Assembly (NCBI RefSeq): GCF_024793945.1
Contig: NZ_JANUSD010000014.1
Coordinates: 62,001-126,000, forward strand
Direction: 5' to 3'
Origin: Emticicia fluvialis
GTDB lineage: Bacteria > Bacteroidota > Bacteroidia > Cytophagales > Spirosomataceae
DNA: 64,000 nucleotides
Below the pieces are notes generated by a model that was not told where the DNA came from, did not search any database, and saw only the letters and a list, made by a program, of their open reading frames with translations. Numbering within the stretch: position 1 is the stretch's first letter; each line of letters begins with the position of its first letter. The translations under genes and the position numbers were made by a program. Positions 16,666 to 24,431 of the stretch are shown piece by piece.

Positions 16666-18225
16666 ATGAATATTTCCAAGCTTCCTGTAATTGACCTGCT
16701 TATCATTTTTGGCTATCTGGTCGGAATGGTAGTGATAGGTATTTATTTCTCACGAAAAAACAAAGACGCCGACCAGTTTACCACGGCCTCGGGCAAAATA
16801 CCGGGCTGGGCCATTGGTCTTTCTATCTATGCCACATTCCTGAGCAGTAATACTTTTCTGGGTGTGCCGGGCAAGGCATTTGGCAGTAACTGGAACTCGT
16901 TCGTTTTTAGTCTTTCTATGCCCGTAGCTGCCTGGGTGGCAGCTCGTTTCTTTGTGCCTTTTTACAGAAACACCGGAGAGGTATCAGCCTACACCCATCT
17001 TGAAAATCGGTTTGGAGCCTGGGCCAGAACCTACGCCGTTGTCTGTTTCCTGCTTACGCAGCTGGCTCGTATGGGTTCTATTTTCTTTGGCATTGCGCTT
17101 AGCTTGCAGGCACTTACCGGTTATTCAATGGAAAGCGTCATGGTAGTGGTGGGTATCTGTATCATTATTTATACCGTAATGGGGGGTATGGAGGCCGTTA
17201 TCTGGACAGAAGTGGTGCAGGGCATTATAAAGACCATCGGAGCGCTTATTATTCTGGCGCTGATAATTAAAGGTATGCCGGGTGGTGTAAGTAAGATAAT
17301 TGAAATTGGCCAGGCAGACGGCAAGTTCAGCCTGGGTAGTTTTGCACCTGATTTTACGCAGTCTACTTTCTGGGTTGTATTGTTATATGGATTTTTCATG
17401 AACCTTAACAACTTCGGGATGGACCAAAACTATGTGCAACGTTATCATACAACGTCATCTATCAAAGAGGCTACACGTTCTATCTGGTTGTGTGTGTATC
17501 TGTACCTGCCTGTTTCGCTTATATTTTTTGTAATTGGCTCTTGTTTATATGCGTATTATCAGGCCAACCCCGATATGCTTAATCAGGTGCGTATGCAAGT
17601 AGCAACCGAACGCCTGCCGGGGGGCAGTGCCGAGGCCATCAAACAGTTAGCGGCCTCATTGTCACCAGCCGATTTCGGCGACAAGGTTATGCCACATTTT
17701 ATGGTCAACAAAATACCGGCTGGTCTGGTAGGTCTTATTGTGGCGGCCATTATGTCGGCAGCTATGAGTACCATCAGTTCGGGTATGAATGCCTCAGCCA
17801 CCGTTTTTTCAGTTGATATTTATCAGCGTTACATCAAGTCAGACTTAACCTCTAAGCAGTCACTCAGATTGCTATACATTGCCACTACGGTTTTTGGCCT
17901 TTTAGGTATGTTTACGGGCGTGGCCATGATAGGCGTAAAAAGTGTGCTTGACATCTGGTGGATGCTATCGGGTATTTTTGCCGGAGGTATGCTGGGTCTT
18001 TTTCTGCTGGGTATGATAGCCCGCAAAGCTAAAAATGCAGAAGCAGTAATTGCAACCATTGTTGGTATTCTGGTAATATGCTGGATGACCTTCTCTAAAC
18101 AGATACCAGACCAATACGCCGCCTTGCGTAGTCCGTTTCATCAGAATATGATTATGATTGTGGGTACACTAAGTATCTTCCTGACTGGCCTGCTCTTAAG
18201 CAGGCTAAAAAAAGCAAATGATTAA
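16666..18225 (+). CDS. Sodium:solute symporter (SSS family)
   Basis: The 519-residue protein has about 13 membrane helices and SSS-family features: LPVIDLLIIFGYLVGMVVIGIYFSRKNKDADQF at the N-terminus, GMEAVIWTEVVQG in the middle, and AAIMSAAMSTISSGMNASATVFSVDIYQRY in the later helices. It imports an organic solute with Na+. The neighbour downstream by 29 bp is a DapA/NanA-type aldolase, and both are divergent from an AraC regulator. Together these suggest uptake of a sugar acid or sialic-acid-like compound that the aldolase then cleaves; this is inference. Confidence 0.93.
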   Translation: MNISKLPVIDLLIIFGYLVGMVVIGIYFSRKNKDADQFTTASGKIPGWAIGLSIYATFLSSNTFLGVPGKAFGSNWNSFVFSLSMPVAAWVAARFFVPFYRNTGEVSAYTHLENRFGAWARTYAVVCFLLTQLARMGSIFFGIALSLQALTGYSMESVMVVVGICIIIYTVMGGMEAVIWTEVVQGIIKTIGALIILALIIKGMPGGVSKIIEIGQADGKFSLGSFAPDFTQSTFWVVLLYGFFMNLNNFGMDQNYVQRYHTTSSIKEATRSIWLCVYLYLPVSLIFFVIGSCLYAYYQANPDMLNQVRMQVATERLPGGSAEAIKQLAASLSPADFGDKVMPHFMVNKIPAGLVGLIVAAIMSAAMSTISSGMNASATVFSVDIYQRYIKSDLTSKQSLRLLYIATTVFGLLGMFTGVAMIGVKSVLDIWWMLSGIFAGGMLGLFLLGMIARKAKNAEAVIATIVGILVICWMTFSKQIPDQYAALRSPFHQNMIMIVGTLSIFLTGLLLSRLKKAND

Positions 18226-18254
18226 CCTCTCAATTTTGAATAATTTATAACATT

Positions 18255-19220
18255 ATGTTGTCTTCCACCAATACTTTGCCACAGGGTTTTATACCTGTAA
18301 TGCTAACGCCGTTTACAGATTCAGGAGCTGTTGACTATGATGGGCTGAAAGTCCTGACAGAATATTACATCAATGCCGGTTCGGCCGGTTTGTTTGCCAA
18401 CTGTTTGTCGAGCGAGATGTATGAGTTGACGGAAGAAGAGCGGCTGGCTGTTACAAGCCAGGTTGTAAAACAGGCCGCGGGTGTTATTCCGGTTGTAGCT
18501 ACAGGCACGCTGGGTGGTACTATTGCCGAGCAGGCCGAATTTGTTAAGAAAATTTATGCCACAGGCGTGCAGGCTGTTATTGTTATTACAAGCCTGATTG
18601 CAGAGGCAGACGAGTCGGACGAAGTATTTTTGGAGCGCATCGAAGAGCTGATGAGTCTTACCCCTGGTATTCCGTTGGGCTTTTATGAATGCCCTGTACC
18701 CTACAAACGCCTGATAAGCGCCGAAATACTGGCCAGATTGCTGCCAACCGGGCGTTTGATTTATCATAAAGATACCTGCCTTGATGCTGTAGAGGTAAAA
18801 CGCAGAATTGATGCGGGCCAGGGCTATAATTTTGGTTTGTATGATGCCTACATGGTAAATGCCAGGTCTTCTTTGCAGGCTGGTGCGGCCGGACTGTCGT
18901 GTATACAGGGTAATATTTTCCCCGAATTGATAGTTTGGTTCTGCAAACATTTTAACGACGAAACCCGCGTTGCAGAGGTAGAAAAAGTACAGCAGTTTTT
19001 TAATGACTCTATGGATATAGTGCATTCGGCTTATCCTACAATTGCCAAATACAGCCTGGTAAAAAGAGGCTTTCCGATATCAACCTATACCCGCCGCGAT
19101 GTTGGTGTGCTGACAGACACCCTGAAAGCTGGTATGGACGACCTGCTGGTTACCATTGATAACCTGCAGAAAGAACTAGGGATAACCCCCGCCTACCTAA
19201 ATGCAGTGGCTTTAGCTTAG
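18255..19220 (+). CDS. DapA/NanA-superfamily aldolase or dehydratase
   Basis: The 321-residue protein is a class I (beta/alpha)8 enzyme of the dihydrodipicolinate synthase/N-acetylneuraminate lyase superfamily. The start GFIPVMLTPFTDSGAVDYDGL and the segment LTEEERLAV are typical. The Schiff-base lysine is K172 (YHKDT), with the catalytic tyrosine Y144 (GFYECPVPY); the 28-residue spacing equals that in E. coli DapA. The usual G-S/T-T-G-E loop is replaced by NCLSSEMYELT, so true lysine biosynthesis is unlikely. The genetic link to a symporter and AraC regulator points to catabolism of a keto-sugar acid. A strong terminator follows at 19256-19288. Confidence 0.88.
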   Translation: MLSSTNTLPQGFIPVMLTPFTDSGAVDYDGLKVLTEYYINAGSAGLFANCLSSEMYELTEEERLAVTSQVVKQAAGVIPVVATGTLGGTIAEQAEFVKKIYATGVQAVIVITSLIAEADESDEVFLERIEELMSLTPGIPLGFYECPVPYKRLISAEILARLLPTGRLIYHKDTCLDAVEVKRRIDAGQGYNFGLYDAYMVNARSSLQAGAAGLSCIQGNIFPELIVWFCKHFNDETRVAEVEKVQQFFNDSMDIVHSAYPTIAKYSLVKRGFPISTYTRRDVGVLTDTLKAGMDDLLVTIDNLQKELGITPAYLNAVALA

Positions 19221-19255
19221 AATTTTTTTTTCTTTAGTAATTGTTTCATACGCAG

Positions 19256-19288
19256 AATCTCCGGCAAATATCTGTCGGAGATTTTTTT
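19256..19288 (+). terminator. Rho-independent terminator
   Basis: An 8-bp stem AATCTCCG/CGGAGATT (19256-19263 with 19276-19283) has a 12-base loop and a run of seven T residues. It ends the symporter-aldolase transcript. Its position shows that a longer reading frame opening at 19241 is not the true start of the next gene. Confidence 0.8.
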
Positions 19289-19381
19289 GTTACTATCTTC
19301 CGGTATAGCAACTATATGCCTTCTATTGGTAACGAAAGCAGGGTTTATTGTGTTAAGCCTATTAGAAAACAGAATACAATA

Positions 19382-20386
19382 ATGCTAAAATTAGGAATAC
19401 TTGATCAGTCGATAGTACCCACTGGCAAAACCGCTGTTGATGCTATTGAAGAAACCATAGCCACAGTAAAACTTGCCGAAAGGCTGGGGTATAGCCGCTT
19501 TTGGGTGTCAGAACACCATAATTCAACTTTTATTGCCGGCTCTACGCCAGAGATACTGATGGTAAAACTGGCCGATGTAACACAACATATCAGAATAGGG
19601 TCGGGGGGTGTAATGCTGCCCAACCACAGCGCACTAAAGGTAGCCGAGAATTTCAGAATGCTTGAAACTCTTTTCCCGGGGCGAATTGACCTGGGTATTG
19701 GCCGTGCACCCGGCGGCGACAGAATAACGGCTGCCTTGTTGAATCCGTCTAATGATTTTAGTGAAGAGAGCTATTTAAAACAGCTGGAATACCTGCAAAG
19801 GTTTTTTACTGATACCGCCGCCACCAAATATGGCCCTCTGCTGGCTGTTCCGCAGGCGCCAACTATTCCGGCCCAATGGGTGCTTAGCTCAAGCGGGGGC
19901 AGTAGTAAAATAGCAGCCCGGTTTGGTATGGGGCTGGCCGTAGCCCGATTCATCAACGGTTTTGCTCAGCCAGATATAGTTGAGGTGTATAAAAAGAACT
20001 TTGAGGCGTCGTCGCAGATGGCAAAGCCGCAAGCCTTGCTTTCTATTTCGGTGCTTTGCGGCGAAACCGAAGAGCAGGCACACGATATGCGCAAGTTTAT
20101 TGATTATGTGCTGGTACAATTTGAACAGGGCAGGTTTGATAACTTTGGAGACGAAAACTATATCAGAAAGTACCAGTTTACACTGGCAGAGCAGGAGCGT
20201 ATCCATCGTAACCGTGGCAGGGTTATTTCTGGTACTAAAGATGAGGTAAAAGAAAAACTTCTGGCACTTGCCAGCGACTTTGGGGTAGATGAGGTAATTG
20301 TTTCTACAATGGCCAACAATACAAGCAGCAGACGCCGCTCTTTTGAATTGCTGGCCGAGGCTTTTGACCTGAAACCCGGCGAATAA
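19382..20386 (+). CDS. LLM-class flavin-dependent oxidoreductase (bacterial luciferase-like)
   Basis: The 334-residue protein has the bacterial luciferase-like TIM-barrel fold. Visible family features are the start LKLGILDQS, GYSRFWVSEHHN, RIGSGGVMLPNHSALKVAENFRMLETLFPGRIDLGIGRAPGGD, and a C-terminal DEVIVSTMAN. These enzymes use FMNH2 or F420 to oxidise organic substrates; no specific substrate can be inferred. I placed the start at 19382 (MLKLG) because residues encoded upstream do not match the family and a terminator lies at 19256-19288. It stands as a single gene. Confidence 0.92.
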   Translation: MLKLGILDQSIVPTGKTAVDAIEETIATVKLAERLGYSRFWVSEHHNSTFIAGSTPEILMVKLADVTQHIRIGSGGVMLPNHSALKVAENFRMLETLFPGRIDLGIGRAPGGDRITAALLNPSNDFSEESYLKQLEYLQRFFTDTAATKYGPLLAVPQAPTIPAQWVLSSSGGSSKIAARFGMGLAVARFINGFAQPDIVEVYKKNFEASSQMAKPQALLSISVLCGETEEQAHDMRKFIDYVLVQFEQGRFDNFGDENYIRKYQFTLAEQERIHRNRGRVISGTKDEVKEKLLALASDFGVDEVIVSTMANNTSSRRRSFELLAEAFDLKPGE

Positions 20387-20580
20387 TTGTAACCCGGCCA
20401 GTGGGGGACACCCCTGGCACGGTTGTCGTATGATTAACAATGGCGCGGTAGTAGTATTAAGGTTTACAAAGGTGCGGTTTTATTAGTATTTCATTAAAAT
20501 TGGAATCTGATTGCGGTTAACTAAAGTTTACTGATTAAATTGTGCCTGATAACATTTTGCTACTACCTGCCTGAAATCGA

Positions 20581-23067
20581 ATGTCGTACGTACAAAAATT
20601 ACCTATTATGTCCTCTAAATTTTTTCGGGTAGCGTTTATCATTATTGGTGTGCTTGTATTGCTTCTGGCTGGAGTAGGCCTGCTGGCCTATTTAAATCAG
20701 GATAAAATTTTTGACCGCCTTAAGTCTGCTGCCAATGAAAAAATAGACGGCACCCTTGAGATACGGAGTTTTAAATTTACTCCGTTCAATAATGGTGTAG
20801 GGTTCACCTTCTCGTTAATGGGTGTAAAACTGAGCGACAAAGATTTCGCAAAGCATAAAACACCTCTGATTGATGCCGGTACTATCAGCATAACTTTAAA
20901 AACCACAGCGCTTTTACAAGGGAAGGCAGAAATACATGCCCTTAAGTTTACCAACGGCAGCCTCAATATTTTCAGACGAAAAGACGGTACAACCAATCTT
21001 GCTGTTTTTGCAAATCAATCCGGAAACAAACCCAATCAGAATAAGAAAGAAGATAACCAGATGCTGGAGCAATTGGATGAAATCGTGTTCCGCGATTTCC
21101 ACGTGCAGTACATTGATTCGCTTCAGGATAAATCTTTTAATGTTGATTTCCATGATTTTGTAAACAAAATTGATTTTGATAAGGGAATATGGAATGTGAA
21201 ATCACGTGGGAATACTTACTTCAAAGGGTTGGTTTTTAACAAAGAGAGGGGTGGTTTTCTGACAGACCAGGAAGTGGAACTGAAACTGGATGTTGCTTAC
21301 AGGCAGCAGGAGAAACAACTGGTTATTAATCCGTCGGAGATTGAAACGGCAACCAGAGACAAGATTCAGCTATCGGGCATGTTTGATTTCAGCGAGAGCG
21401 CCCGTACTATACAGCTTGATTTTTCAACCAATAAACTCCGGCTTGCCAATGCCAGAAAACTGCTGACAAGGCATTTGTCGAATGTTCTTGAAAAAATAAA
21501 AATTGACCCCATCGTAACTGCCGATGTTCACCTGAAAGGCAAACTGGGCGAACGGATACCTAAAGTTGATATCAATTTTGATGCGCGCTCGTTTCAGTAT
21601 CAACTGCGTGTAGGTTTGCTCAGAGACTTAAGCACGCAGGGTATTTTTACCAACCATTACGACGATAAACTGCCTGCAAATGATGATAACACCCGCATTA
21701 CGGGCAACAATATCAGAGGTATGTTTGAAACCGTACCTCTGGAAGCAAAATTGGTAATTACGAATCTGGATCAGGCTCTTGCCGAAATTGAGTGTACATT
21801 GAAGGCTGACCCTGATGCGCTGAATGGCCTGCTAGACCCAGACCGCTACAAAGTAAAGGATGGGCTGGCTGTTATGAAAATGAATTATAAAGGGAATATA
21901 AAGACGCTATTTGACGAAAAAAAACGTAAAATTAACGGGCTGTTGTTTGGTAATGTATCATTACAGAATCTGGCAATTACGTATCTTCCCAAGAAAATCA
22001 GTATACAGCAAATAAGAGGAGATGTGGCCTTTACAGGCGAAGAAGTTCGGATACCCAACATACAAGTGTTTGACGGCCGCAACAAACTGTTTATTAATGG
22101 CGATATCGTGGGGCTGGTTCCTTATCTTTATCTGGATAATTACCCGTTAAAAGCACGGGTAAATATAAATATACCCGACTGGGAGCTTAACTGGCTGAAG
22201 GTGCTCTTAAACCTGGATAACAACAAACCCAAACGCAGCAGTGATAGTAAATTTACATTGTCTGGGTTTCTTGACAATGCCATTGATAACATAGAGGTTG
22301 ATGCCACGCTTCAGGCCGGCCGCTTTAAATACAACCGCCTCATGGCCCAAAATCTGAAAGGGAAAGTAACGCTCAGTTCTAATAAAATAAACCTGAACAG
22401 CTTTTCTATGAATGCCTTTGGCGGAACGTTTCAGATATCAGGCGATATCAATAATTTACGTGCCAATGGAAGGCCCATGCAATTGAATGTAAACGCAAGT
22501 GTAGATAATACAGACGTGAAGTCGGTGTTTTCTTCTTTCAATAATTTTGGGCAGTACACCATAACAGACAGAAACCTTCAGGGTAAACTAACCAGCAGGT
22601 TTAAATTCAGTGCATTGCTGAAAAACGACGCGTCGCTGGTGTCTAATTCGGTACGAGGTGTTTTGTCTGTTGATTTACGTGATGCCGAAATTATTGATTT
22701 TGACCCTTTTCTGAAAATGAAACGCTTGGTTTTCAGAAATCGTCAGCTTGAACATGTGCAGTTTGCTCCTATTGTGCATGAGTTTACCATAAACGGGCAG
22801 GAAGTGGAAGTGAAAAAAATGCAGATAGAAAGCAATGTAATTACTTTCTTTATGGACGGCGTTTATAGCCTGGGTAATAAGACCGACCTCAATATACAGA
22901 TACCGTTCAGTAATCTGCGGAAGCGAGACAGCACCTACCAGTTTCGTGAATATGACCCCAACGTAGGTTCAAACATCTACCTGAAAGCTATTGACGAAAA
23001 TGGTAAGGTGAATCTCAAACTAATGTTTAAAAGACCAAGAAAGCTGCCTTTTAGAGCTTTCCGGTAA
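20581..23067 (+). CDS. AsmA-like membrane-anchored protein
   Basis: The 828-residue protein has an N-terminal membrane anchor (about residues 15-38, VAFIIIGVLVLLLAGVGLLAYL) followed by a long beta-rich periplasmic region. Signature segments include DGTLEIRSFKF near the start and the AsmA C-terminal pattern FGGTFQISGDINNLRANGRPMQLNVNASVDNTDVKSVFSSF (in parts, around 615-660). AsmA-like proteins are bridge-like lipid carriers that affect outer-membrane lipid supply. An alternative start at 20608 (MSSKFF) is equally plausible. Its last 17 bases overlap the 3' end of the convergent DUF3748 gene. Confidence 0.88.
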   Translation: MSYVQKLPIMSSKFFRVAFIIIGVLVLLLAGVGLLAYLNQDKIFDRLKSAANEKIDGTLEIRSFKFTPFNNGVGFTFSLMGVKLSDKDFAKHKTPLIDAGTISITLKTTALLQGKAEIHALKFTNGSLNIFRRKDGTTNLAVFANQSGNKPNQNKKEDNQMLEQLDEIVFRDFHVQYIDSLQDKSFNVDFHDFVNKIDFDKGIWNVKSRGNTYFKGLVFNKERGGFLTDQEVELKLDVAYRQQEKQLVINPSEIETATRDKIQLSGMFDFSESARTIQLDFSTNKLRLANARKLLTRHLSNVLEKIKIDPIVTADVHLKGKLGERIPKVDINFDARSFQYQLRVGLLRDLSTQGIFTNHYDDKLPANDDNTRITGNNIRGMFETVPLEAKLVITNLDQALAEIECTLKADPDALNGLLDPDRYKVKDGLAVMKMNYKGNIKTLFDEKKRKINGLLFGNVSLQNLAITYLPKKISIQQIRGDVAFTGEEVRIPNIQVFDGRNKLFINGDIVGLVPYLYLDNYPLKARVNINIPDWELNWLKVLLNLDNNKPKRSSDSKFTLSGFLDNAIDNIEVDATLQAGRFKYNRLMAQNLKGKVTLSSNKINLNSFSMNAFGGTFQISGDINNLRANGRPMQLNVNASVDNTDVKSVFSSFNNFGQYTITDRNLQGKLTSRFKFSALLKNDASLVSNSVRGVLSVDLRDAEIIDFDPFLKMKRLVFRNRQLEHVQFAPIVHEFTINGQEVEVKKMQIESNVITFFMDGVYSLGNKTDLNIQIPFSNLRKRDSTYQFREYDPNVGSNIYLKAIDENGKVNLKLMFKRPRKLPFRAFR

Positions 23068-24403
23068 ATATCTGTTTAGCGTTACCGATTAATCTGTTAA
23101 AGGCAATGGTTTTGCCGTCGTGCGAAATAACCAGATTGGTTGGTGAGGGTGCCGATGGTTTGGTAAGCAGCTGGTATCGTTTTTCAAATGATTCGCTGCC
23201 GGTTTTACACTCAACAATGCTGCCGTTCCAGACGTAAAAAAGACTCTTGCCAGACGGATGCCAACGCACATAGCCCTCAACGGGGCTGTCATGATGCGTA
23301 ACCTGTGTCAGGTTTTTACCGTAGGGGTCAATGGTAAATATTTGTAGAATACCCCTGGTGTCTTTAGCAAGAAAAGCCAGCGACTGGCCATCTGGTGCGC
23401 TGCGCACAATACCTACGCAACCTGGTTGCGCAGTATTGGCGGTAAATGTCAGTCTTCTCTGCACGGTGCCTTCAGGCGGTGCAGGCATGGCTGTTTCTGT
23501 ACCTGCCAGCGGGCCTGAGTTTCCTTCTTTCGTAATATCGTCCGGTATGTCTACAATAAAAACTTCATCTACTTTTTTGCCGTTTTTATCAATCACCGAG
23601 CCAATAAAAGCACGCGCCATTTGTGGGCTGCCGTCGGGTTTTTTATAGCCGTTTGTACCTACCCAGCTATCACCTGCCGCATGGCTTATTTCATCAGTGC
23701 CGGGTTTGGGTTCCGGTGTTACTTTAACTACCAGCGCACTGAACCATTCGCCAGATACATTATCACCTTTACTATCTTTTTCAACCTTTACCGCACCAAT
23801 TCGTTTAGAAACACCAATGGTACGCAGGTTATGCTTTTGGCCGGTTGAATCTTCCAACGCTTTCAGTACGGCATCGTTGTAAGTGTAGCCAATCCACTGG
23901 CCGTCGCCACTCCATTCGTGGCGGTGGGTACCGCCACGCAGGGCTCCTTTGGTGTAAGGGGCTGTAATGTCGCGCGCGTCCATAAAAATGGGTTTTCCGG
24001 GTTGGTCTGTATTGATAATTACTCCGGTGCGCCGCCATTGCTGATACGGATTGGCTTCAGTTACGCTCATCAGGCCATGAATAAAAACCACGGCGTTTTC
24101 TACAGGCGAGTAGCTTACCGCCCCTGCACCCGGGCCCCATGCCTGATTGTTGGGCAATTGGTAAACAATGTTTTTTTCACCCGTTGAAATATTTACTTTT
24201 TCAATGCGGCCAGAAGCCGCAATGCCGCCTTCATCGGTTCGGGTATCGTACACCAGCCATTCGTTATCCGGTGAGAAATTATCGTTGTTGTCTAAATCGT
24301 GATGATACGCCAGGTCATTCGTAATTTGTTTCTCTTCCAGATATTCCATAGTTGTGCAAGCTGATAAAATTGATACAATAAAGGTCAAAAGTAAATATTT
24401 CAT
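23051..24403 (-). CDS. DUF3748 (YidR-like) beta-propeller lipoprotein
   Basis: The 450-residue protein is a lipoprotein (signal ends SILSAC, cysteine at about residue 16) with a TolB-like beta-propeller. Segments such as FSPDNEWLVYDTR, HRHEWSGDGQWIGYTYNDAVL and VRWHPSGKSLFYVW are propeller blades, and the overall sequence fits the DUF3748 family of E. coli YidR. The biochemical role is unknown. It is the last gene of the six-gene minus-strand operon, 28 bp after propeller/helical protein A, and converges on the AsmA-like gene. Confidence 0.85.
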   Translation of the reverse strand: MKYLLLTFIVSILSACTTMEYLEEKQITNDLAYHHDLDNNDNFSPDNEWLVYDTRTDEGGIAASGRIEKVNISTGEKNIVYQLPNNQAWGPGAGAVSYSPVENAVVFIHGLMSVTEANPYQQWRRTGVIINTDQPGKPIFMDARDITAPYTKGALRGGTHRHEWSGDGQWIGYTYNDAVLKALEDSTGQKHNLRTIGVSKRIGAVKVEKDSKGDNVSGEWFSALVVKVTPEPKPGTDEISHAAGDSWVGTNGYKKPDGSPQMARAFIGSVIDKNGKKVDEVFIVDIPDDITKEGNSGPLAGTETAMPAPPEGTVQRRLTFTANTAQPGCVGIVRSAPDGQSLAFLAKDTRGILQIFTIDPYGKNLTQVTHHDSPVEGYVRWHPSGKSLFYVWNGSIVECKTGSESFEKRYQLLTKPSAPSPTNLVISHDGKTIAFNRLIGNAKQIFTGKL

Positions 24404-24431
24404 TGGGTTTGCTGTTAATTTTTGGTCCGAA

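Noticed and set aside
18321..19025. 234-codon minus-strand open frame
   Set aside because: It is antisense to the DapA/NanA-type aldolase, whose catalytic residues are intact. The antisense product is rich in odd cysteine and asparagine strings and looks like chance.
18255..19220. Annotation as lysine-biosynthetic DapA
   Set aside because: The substrate loop differs from DapA, and the gene is in an operon with a symporter and divergent from an AraC regulator, which fits catabolism.
19241..19381. Upstream extension of the luciferase-like gene
   Set aside because: The added 47 residues match nothing in the family and include a transcription terminator, so the start at 19382 was chosen.
20400..20430. 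GC-rich hairpin after the luciferase-like gene as a terminator
   Set aside because: The stem has a bulge and no T run follows, so support was too weak.
19889..20440. 183-codon minus-strand open frame
   Set aside because: It overlaps the luciferase-like oxidoreductase in antisense and shows no family features.
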